A stretch of 19,609 nt of DNA from Bacillota bacterium (GTDB taxonomy: Bacteria > Bacillota > Clostridia > Tissierellales > Sedimentibacteraceae): contig JAFACY010000182.1 in assembly GCA_023425285.1 (NCBI GenBank), positions 1-19,609 of the forward strand, given 5' to 3'. Made by a program: the position numbers and the translations under genes. The notes beneath the pieces are model-generated. The model saw only the letters and a program-made list of their open reading frames with translations. It made no database searches and was not told the origin of the DNA. Below, piece after piece: positions 14,226 to 19,609 of the stretch. Within the stretch, counting starts at the first letter, position 1. Every line of letters begins with the position of its first letter.

Positions 14226-15416
14226 TTACAGACCCAATTCCTCTTTTACTTCTTTAAATGCTTTAATTGCAAACTCTAAATCCTCTCTTGAGTGTGCCGC
14301 TGATATCTGAGTTCTTATTCTTGCCTTTCCTTTCGGTACTACAGGGAAATAGAAGCCGATTACATATACGCCTTTTTCCAGAAGCTTTTCTGCCATTTTC
14401 TGAGACAGTACGGCATCTCCGAGCATAATGGGAACTATTGGATGCTCACTTTCTATAATTGTAAGACCTATTTTTTTGATTTCTTCTCTGAAGAATTTTG
14501 TATTTTCTTCTAATTTATCTCTGAATTTTGTACTTTCCTCAAGCATTTCAAGAACCTTAAGCGAAGCACCCGCTATGGCAGGAGCCAGAGAGTTTGAAAA
14601 CAGATACGGTCTTGAACGCTGTCTCAAGAGGTCAATTATTTCTTTTCTTCCGCTTGTATATCCGCCGCTTGCACCGCCTAATGCCTTGCCTAACGTACCT
14701 GTGATTATATCAACTCTGTCCATTACGTTTCTGTATTCGTGGGTTCCTCTTCCCGTCTTTCCCACAAATCCAACAGCATGGCTGTCATCAACCATAACAA
14801 GCGCATTGTATTTATCCGCCAAATCACAAACCCCTTCAAGGTTTGCAATTATACCGTCCATTGAGAAAACACCGTCTGTTGCGATTATTTTCATTCTTGC
14901 GCCTTCTTTGTCGGCTAAAATCAGCTGCTCTTCAAGAGCCGCCATGTCATTATTTTTATATCTGTATTTTTTTGCTTTGGCTAATCTTACACCGTCTATG
15001 ATGCTTGCATGATTCAATTCATCGCTGATAATTGCATCTTCTTCGGTTGTGATGGTTTCAAACAATCCGCCGTTTGCATCAAATGCTGATGAATATAAAA
15101 TGGTGTCCTCCGTATGCAAAAATTCACTTAGCTTTTTTTCAAGCTGTTTGTGAATTTCCTGGGTTCCGCAGATAAATCTTACGGATGAAAGACCATATCC
15201 CCATGTATCATAAGCCTCTTTTGCAGCTTCTATAACTTCTTTATTATCCGAAAGACCCAAGTAGTTGTTGGCACACATATTCAGCACACCGTCAACCATG
15301 GTAGTATTAATTCTGCTCCTTTGAGGAGTGGTGATTATTCTTTCGTTTTTCCAAAGACCGCTTTCCTTGATTTCTTTTAATATATCTTCATAAACTTTTT
15401 TAGAATTTTCGTACAT
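14226..15416 (-). CDS. kbl: Glycine C-acetyltransferase (2-amino-3-ketobutyrate CoA ligase)
   Basis: A 396-residue alpha-oxoamine synthase that cleaves 2-amino-3-oxobutyrate with CoA into glycine and acetyl-CoA, the second step of threonine degradation. Family features: MCANNYLGLSDN (47-58), GYGLSSVRFICGTQ (73-86), SDELNHASIIDG (131-142), the DDSHAVGFVG motif (Asp210, His213) and the PLP lysine in GTLGKALGGASGG (Lys244, the same number as in the E. coli enzyme). Length is canonical. ATG at 15416 with AGGAGG closely upstream. It starts about 10 nt after the tdh stop and is surely cotranscribed with it. No clear terminator follows before the next promoter. Confidence 0.96.
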   Translation of the reverse strand: MYENSKKVYEDILKEIKESGLWKNERIITTPQRSRINTTMVDGVLNMCANNYLGLSDNKEVIEAAKEAYDTWGYGLSSVRFICGTQEIHKQLEKKLSEFLHTEDTILYSSAFDANGGLFETITTEEDAIISDELNHASIIDGVRLAKAKKYRYKNNDMAALEEQLILADKEGARMKIIATDGVFSMDGIIANLEGVCDLADKYNALVMVDDSHAVGFVGKTGRGTHEYRNVMDRVDIITGTLGKALGGASGGYTSGRKEIIDLLRQRSRPYLFSNSLAPAIAGASLKVLEMLEESTKFRDKLEENTKFFREEIKKIGLTIIESEHPIVPIMLGDAVLSQKMAEKLLEKGVYVIGFYFPVVPKGKARIRTQISAAHSREDLEFAIKAFKEVKEELGL

Positions 15417-15425
15417 TTGACCCTC

Positions 15426-16460
15426 CTATTTCCTGGTAGTCCAATCCAATATTACTTTTCCGGATTGTCCGCTTATCATTGCTTCAAATCCTTTTTCAAA
15501 TTCGGTATAGTGATATCTGTGAGTTATGACAGGTGTTATGTCAAGACCTGATTTTAACATTGCCTGCATCTTATACCATGTTTCAAACATTTCTCTCCCG
15601 TATATCCCCTTGATAAACAAGCCGTTAAACACCACCTTGTTCCAGTCAACACGGGTGTCTGAGTCCTGAATGCCAAGCATTGCAATTTTCCCTCCGTGAG
15701 ACATGTTGTTGATCATGTCGTTAAAGGCAGTGCCGTTGCCGGACATTTCCATGCCTACGTCAAAGCCTTCCTTCATTCCCAATTCGTTCATTACTTCCTT
15801 CAGGGATTCCTTCCTTGTGTTTACCGTTCTGAAATTACCCATCTTTTTTGCAAGCTCTAATCTGTAATCATTTATATCGGTAAGAACAACAAATCTTGCT
15901 CCCGAGAATTTTGCAATTGACGCCGCCATGATACCTATGGGACCTGCTCCCGTTATGAGTACATCTTCTCCAAGTACATCAAAGGACAGTGCCGTATGTG
16001 CTGCATTTCCATACGGGTCAAAAATACTGTACAGCTCCTCCGGCAATGCTTTGTCACAAAGCCAGATGTTTGAGGCCGGAAGTGCCACATATTCGGAAAA
16101 TATACCGGTTCTGTTTACACCGACGCCCTTGGTGTCCTTGCACAGATGTCTTCTTCCTGCAAGACAATTTCTGCATTTACCGCACACTATGTGTCCTTCG
16201 CCGGATACCAGATCTCCTACCTGTAAATCCTTGACACCCTTTCCCAGTTCTATAATCTCACCTACAAATTCATGTCCGATGGTCATAGGAACGGGAATAG
16301 TTTCCTGAGCCCATTTATTCCATTCATAAATATGTACATCTGTACCGCATATGGAAGTTTTACGAAGCTTGATTAAAACCTCTCCCTCCTGAGGTACCGG
16401 TACATCCACTTGTTCAAGCCACAATCCTGGCTCCTTGTATTTCTTTACCAATGCATCCAT
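15426..16460 (-). CDS. tdh: L-threonine 3-dehydrogenase
   Basis: A zinc-dependent medium-chain dehydrogenase that oxidises L-threonine to 2-amino-3-oxobutyrate with NAD, feeding the following Kbl. Counted from the ATG at 16460 (344 residues), catalytic-zinc Cys38 lies in SICGTDVHIYEW, as in E. coli Tdh, with GHEFVGE nearby. The structural zinc site is a four-Cys cluster in CGKCRNCLAGRRHLC. The NAD fold has GAGPIGIMAA and an Asp at LTDIND. A TTG three codons upstream (16469) is an alternative start and has a slightly better, though weak, ribosome binding region. The enzyme pair makes glycine and acetyl-CoA from threonine, consistent with amino acid fermentation. Confidence 0.95.
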   Translation of the reverse strand: MDALVKKYKEPGLWLEQVDVPVPQEGEVLIKLRKTSICGTDVHIYEWNKWAQETIPVPMTIGHEFVGEIIELGKGVKDLQVGDLVSGEGHIVCGKCRNCLAGRRHLCKDTKGVGVNRTGIFSEYVALPASNIWLCDKALPEELYSIFDPYGNAAHTALSFDVLGEDVLITGAGPIGIMAASIAKFSGARFVVLTDINDYRLELAKKMGNFRTVNTRKESLKEVMNELGMKEGFDVGMEMSGNGTAFNDMINNMSHGGKIAMLGIQDSDTRVDWNKVVFNGLFIKGIYGREMFETWYKMQAMLKSGLDITPVITHRYHYTEFEKGFEAMISGQSGKVILDWTTRK

Positions 16461-16490
16461 CTTAGCCAATCACATCACCATCCTCGAATT

Positions 16491-16545
16491 AAAAATAAAA
16501 AACAGTATAACGTTTCCCATAAATTTATGATACTTTATTACTGTT
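16491..16545 (-). terminator. Terminator-like inverted repeat overlapping the tdh promoter
   Basis: AACAGTA (16501-16507) and TACTGTT (16539-16545) are perfect inverted arms around a 31-nt centre that itself contains the 12-bp palindrome CATAAATTTATG; on the minus strand a long U-rich tract follows (complement of 16491-16500). It can end transcripts coming from the metallophosphoesterase gene, but the arms also span the tdh -10 and spacer, so an operator function is the alternative. Confidence 0.55.
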
Positions 16546-16555
16546 TCCGTGTCAA
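16527..16555 (-). promoter_or_regulatory. Sigma-A-type promoter of the tdh-kbl operon
   Basis: Consensus TTGACA (complement of 16550-16555), 17 bp, TATCAT (complement of 16527-16532). Initiation is expected near 16520, leaving roughly 60 nt of leader. A second TATACT-like sequence lies downstream near 16503 but lacks a good -35. Confidence 0.8.
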
Positions 16556-16596
16556 GAGCCAACTACACATAATGTTCATATTTCGTATACAATTTT

Positions 16597-17286
16597 CTAA
16601 TGTATTCTCTTGAGCTTAAAGTCCATGTAATCGCTTGAAACACAATGAACTTCCACCATGTCTATAAGCCCTTCCTTCACGTTTTTATGACCGTCCGCAC
16701 CATGAAGGTGTCCGTAGATGCAAACGTCGGCTTTAAACTCCTTCAGAACCTGAAAAAATTCATTGGGCAGACCTATGGAATTAAAAGGAGGATAGTGAAG
16801 CATAACTATTATTTTATTTCCTTTTTTTTCGGCGCATTCAAGGGAAATTCTCAGTCTGTTCAATTCTCTTAAATAAATTTTTTCGTTTGATATTGTGTCC
16901 GTGTGCTCCTCCATGGTATCCCATCCTCTCGTTCCGCACACAGATATGCCGTCAAATTCATAGCTGTTGTTTTTTAAGAACCTGATTGTCTTCATGTTGA
17001 GCTTATCCAGCTTGCTGGAGGTTGACCACCAATAGTCATGATTACCCTTTCCGATGATCTTAATCCCCGCCAGCTCATCTATCCTCGACAAATCTTCAAC
17101 AGCCTCATTAAGTCTACCTGCCCATGAAATATCCCCGGGAATCAAAATCAGATCGTCATCACTTACAACCTTTTTCCAGTTTTCTATTATTTTTTCCTCA
17201 TGGTTTATCCAGTTGTCGCCGAATATATTCATAGGCTTTTCTTTAAGGCTGTCAAAATGCAAATCGGCAATGGCAAATATTCTCAT
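16597..17286 (-). CDS. Calcineurin-like metallophosphoesterase
   Basis: A 229-residue dinuclear metallophosphoesterase. All five family blocks are visible: IADLHFD (Asp8, His10), LIPGDISW (Asp52), GKGNHDYWW (Asn82, His83), VMLHYPPFN (His164) and YGHLHGADG (His193, His195). It has no signal peptide and no extra domain, and is much shorter than SbcD/YhaO nucleases (about 400 residues), so it belongs to the small stand-alone phosphohydrolase group. It starts 37 nt after the YhaN/SbcC-like ATPase, with AGAAGGAT before the ATG at 17286, suggesting an operon. The substrate (nucleotide, phosphodiester or phosphoprotein) cannot be read from sequence. Confidence 0.9.
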   Translation of the reverse strand: MRIFAIADLHFDSLKEKPMNIFGDNWINHEEKIIENWKKVVSDDDLILIPGDISWAGRLNEAVEDLSRIDELAGIKIIGKGNHDYWWSTSSKLDKLNMKTIRFLKNNSYEFDGISVCGTRGWDTMEEHTDTISNEKIYLRELNRLRISLECAEKKGNKIIVMLHYPPFNSIGLPNEFFQVLKEFKADVCIYGHLHGADGHKNVKEGLIDMVEVHCVSSDYMDFKLKRIH

Positions 17287-17299
17287 AGTTCATCCTTCT

Positions 17300-17328
17300 T
17301 ATAGGCTGTTTAAAAAGTCCCGCCTATA
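17300..17328 (-). promoter_or_regulatory. Intercistronic hairpin between ATPase and metallophosphoesterase genes
   Basis: TATAGGC (17300-17306) and GCCTATA (17322-17328) form a 7-bp stem with a 15-nt loop that includes the ATPase stop codon. The ribosome binding site of the next gene follows directly. There is no 3' U-tract, so it is more likely an mRNA processing or stability element than a terminator. Confidence 0.4.
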
Positions 17329-19609
17329 GCTTTATATAATTAAATTTAAGGTTAAGAGCTTTTGCGGTCTCCGCTTCTCTTTCCTGGCAGGTGAATAATA
17401 CAATCTGTCTTCTTTCACTTTCCTTTGCCAGCATTTCCAATGAATTTCTTAATCTTTTACTGTCATACTGCACAAAGCTATCATCAAAAATCAACGGAAT
17501 GTTCTGCTTTCCGCTAAGTATGTTGCCAAGCCCTATCCTTAAGGACAGATAAAGCTGATCCAGAGTGCCTCCGCTCAGGCTTTCCAATTCAATACTTCGC
17601 TGTCTGTTGGCTTCTTCAGCCACCGTAATGTTCATATCCTCATCAATCAGCACATCACTGTATCTGCCGCTTGTCAGGTATGAAAAATTATCGCTTATTG
17701 ACTTTTTCAGAAGAGGCATAAAATCGCCCTTTATTGAGTCAGATATTTTTCTGATTTTTTCCGATGCAATTTCAGCAACCTTGATTTTATTTTTGAATGT
17801 AAATGTTTTATTTTCATAAAAATCTATTTCTTCTTCTATTTCAGCAAGTGTTCTTGTGTTGCTTTCTATCTCGCTGATTTCCTTTAAAATGTCATTGATG
17901 CTCCCGTTCAGCCTGTTCTTTTCTTCGTTAAGCTGATAGATTTTCAGACTGTACTCCTGCTTATCCACCTGCTTAACCTCGTGGGGCACAAAGCTTCTTA
18001 GATTTTGAGCCAGCTCATCAATGTCACGTCCGTCCAATATATTCCGGAGCATTTCTTCCTTATATTTTCTGTCGTTTATAAGCTCATTATATTCTTTGTT
18101 TATTTCAACTGATTTATTAAAGCTGTCAAGGTCATCAAAGCCGCTATTTTTTAAAATCATGTTCAATCTTTTTTCCTCAAAGCTTATTTCTCTGTCAAGC
18201 TTTGATACTTCATTTTTTAACAGCTCAATTTCATTGCTCAGCTTGCTGATTTGCTCTCTGACAACATCCTTCCTTGCATATGCTTCATTTGCGGTATTTA
18301 TATTTTCATCGCTAATTCTGTCCAAATTTAAGAGTAACATACTTTTATTCAGATTATTGATTATTTCGCCATTTTCATTGATCAGTGAGTTCAGAGAATC
18401 CTCGTCATAACGCATCAGCTTAAGCTTCTCTTCGTACAGCTTCTTTTCCGTCGTTACTTTGCCGAACCTTTCCGTCATTTCATCAAAGCTTTCACAGCCT
18501 GACTCCTTTATTATATCTTCCTTTGAGCTGTCCAATTTTCTTAAATTAATTGTGTTGTCCGCAAAGCCGCATTCCATGCTTTCAATTTCTTTTTTTGCAC
18601 TTCCCGCCTTTGTCAGGAGCGGTCTTATTACCGCCAGGACTATGATTCCGATTATCGCCATTATTGCTCCAGCTGCTATATTTTCTGCATTTTCAATCAA
18701 TGGCAGCTGATAATATCTGTTTATATAATCGATAATAAGTGATTTGTACCACCACACTCCAAAAATAGCTCCGCCGCCTGCCAACAGCCATAAAAAGGCA
18801 CTTAAAATACGAGCTCTTCTGAAGCTCCTCATTTTGTTATAATTTTTATCCTCAAGGAAAATATTTACCGCTTCCGCCTCTCTGTTTATATCCTCTATCT
18901 CATTGTAGCTGTCAATAAATTTGTTTATTTCATCTATATCCGTAGACTTAATATTTTCCTGTCCGGCAGCAATCTTTTCTTTCAGTTCTTTAATCTTTGC
19001 ATTATTTTCCTTGTATATGCTGTAATCTTCATTTATCCTGTCAATATCAAATTCACCGTCTATTTTATTGCTGATGTCATTTTTCGTGTTTAAAAGCTCT
19101 TCTTCTTTTTCTTCCAGCTCATCCGAAAGCGTACGCACGTGCTTGTACATTGATTTTAACGTATTTTCAATGTCAACCGCTTCTCTATGGTCGCCCTCCG
19201 AATACTCAATGATGTCTTCGTCGTTGAATCCGGAAATTTTCTTTTCAAGCTCCTCCAATTCCGTTTTGATCGGTTCTGCTTTTAATAATATTTCATTTTC
19301 TTTAGAATATTCGTAATCGGTCAGCTCTTTTTTCAGTTCATTGGTCCTTATATCTATTTCCTGTATTTTCTTCTTTATTTTTTTCTTTTCCATCGCCAGA
19401 AACATCACCTGTCTTTTGGCATTTACGGAATTTTCTCTTGCCTCGTTCAGCTCCCTAAGGCGCAGGAAATATTGACCCAAAAGAGACTTGCCGTCCCCTT
19501 CATTTCCGGCTTCTTCCTTTATATTATTCAATCTTTGAAAAATCCTGTCTATTGAAATTGATTCATCCCGTGTCTTACTGAGGTTCACAATTTTATTTTT
19601 CAGCTCTGT
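17324..19609 (-). CDS. YhaN/SbcC-like coiled-coil ATPase with central membrane hairpin, C-terminal part
   Basis: An open frame of about 761 codons running off the right edge, so the N terminus with Walker A is missing; a GTG at 19588 is in frame but lacks a ribosome binding site and is probably internal. Residue numbers here count from that GTG. Long Lys/Glu/Leu-rich coiled coils (about 45-260 and 335-630) surround two hydrophobic helices (about 262-287 and 303-325). The end carries an ABC signature LSGGT (671-675) and Walker B PLIFDDSF (698-705), with RQIVLFTCQERE after it. This is the arrangement of SMC/SbcC-like ATPases of the YhaN type, thought to act on DNA near the membrane. A YhaO/SbcD-like nuclease may lie upstream, outside the window. 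Confidence 0.85.
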   Translation of the reverse strand, partial: TELKNKIVNLSKTRDESISIDRIFQRLNNIKEEAGNEGDGKSLLGQYFLRLRELNEARENSVNAKRQVMFLAMEKKKIKKKIQEIDIRTNELKKELTDYEYSKENEILLKAEPIKTELEELEKKISGFNDEDIIEYSEGDHREAVDIENTLKSMYKHVRTLSDELEEKEEELLNTKNDISNKIDGEFDIDRINEDYSIYKENNAKIKELKEKIAAGQENIKSTDIDEINKFIDSYNEIEDINREAEAVNIFLEDKNYNKMRSFRRARILSAFLWLLAGGGAIFGVWWYKSLIIDYINRYYQLPLIENAENIAAGAIMAIIGIIVLAVIRPLLTKAGSAKKEIESMECGFADNTINLRKLDSSKEDIIKESGCESFDEMTERFGKVTTEKKLYEEKLKLMRYDEDSLNSLINENGEIINNLNKSMLLLNLDRISDENINTANEAYARKDVVREQISKLSNEIELLKNEVSKLDREISFEEKRLNMILKNSGFDDLDSFNKSVEINKEYNELINDRKYKEEMLRNILDGRDIDELAQNLRSFVPHEVKQVDKQEYSLKIYQLNEEKNRLNGSINDILKEISEIESNTRTLAEIEEEIDFYENKTFTFKNKIKVAEIASEKIRKISDSIKGDFMPLLKKSISDNFSYLTSGRYSDVLIDEDMNITVAEEANRQRSIELESLSGGTLDQLYLSLRIGLGNILSGKQNIPLIFDDSFVQYDSKRLRNSLEMLAKESERRQIVLFTCQEREAETAKALNLKFNYIKL

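Noticed and set aside
19586..19588. GTG as the start of the YhaN/SbcC-like protein
   Set aside because: The frame stays open to the window edge, there is no ribosome binding site, and the N-terminal ATPase half is missing.

Overview
This 19.6 kb window comes from a low-GC Gram-positive bacterium, most likely an amino-acid-fermenting member of the Clostridia. The evidence is AT-rich intergenic DNA, strong AGGAGG-type ribosome binding sites, TTG/GTG starts, a TPP riboswitch coupled to an intrinsic terminator, and gene content dominated by amino acid uptake, transamination and threonine breakdown. The genus cannot be fixed from this sequence. All but one gene lie on the minus strand, so the layout is described right to left where that is the direction of transcription.

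Positions 1-1650 hold a thiamin salvage unit on the minus strand: a promoter, a TPP riboswitch with terminator, a CytX-type pyrimidine transporter, then thiM, which runs off the left edge. Positions 1664-5800 hold a methionine operon on the minus strand: a promoter, a 41-codon methionine-rich leader ORF, a terminator hairpin, metN (ABC ATPase), metI (permease), metQ (lipoprotein), and a class I aminotransferase that probably acts on methionine or its keto acid. Neither a SAM riboswitch nor a T-box is visible. The leader ORF with 13 Met codons, a strong terminator about 30 nt after its stop, and a possible competing antiterminator formed with the end of the leader ORF together look like ribosome-mediated transcription attenuation responding to charged elongator tRNA-Met. 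This is the most interesting object in the window.

Positions 5827-7740 hold a 2-hydroxyacid (lactate family) dehydrogenase followed by a LysR regulator. Positions 8182-10074 hold a divergent pair: an EamA-type exporter and its probable LysR regulator. Positions 10216-11457 hold a secreted putative zinc metallopeptidase carrying two copper-amine-oxidase-N-like repeats, flanked by related terminator-like sequences. Positions 11788-14128 hold two separately promoted aminotransferases: ilvE and a 2-aminoadipate/aromatic-type enzyme whose promoter overlaps a perfect 9-bp dyad. Positions 14226-16460 hold the tdh-kbl threonine degradation operon. Positions 16597-19609 hold a small metallophosphoesterase downstream of a YhaN/SbcC-like ATPase that is cut by the right edge.

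Taken together, the genes suggest import of methionine, transamination of methionine, branched-chain and aromatic/aminoadipate amino acids, reduction of 2-keto acids to 2-hydroxy acids, and conversion of threonine to glycine and acetyl-CoA. All functional statements rest on motif reading without database searches.
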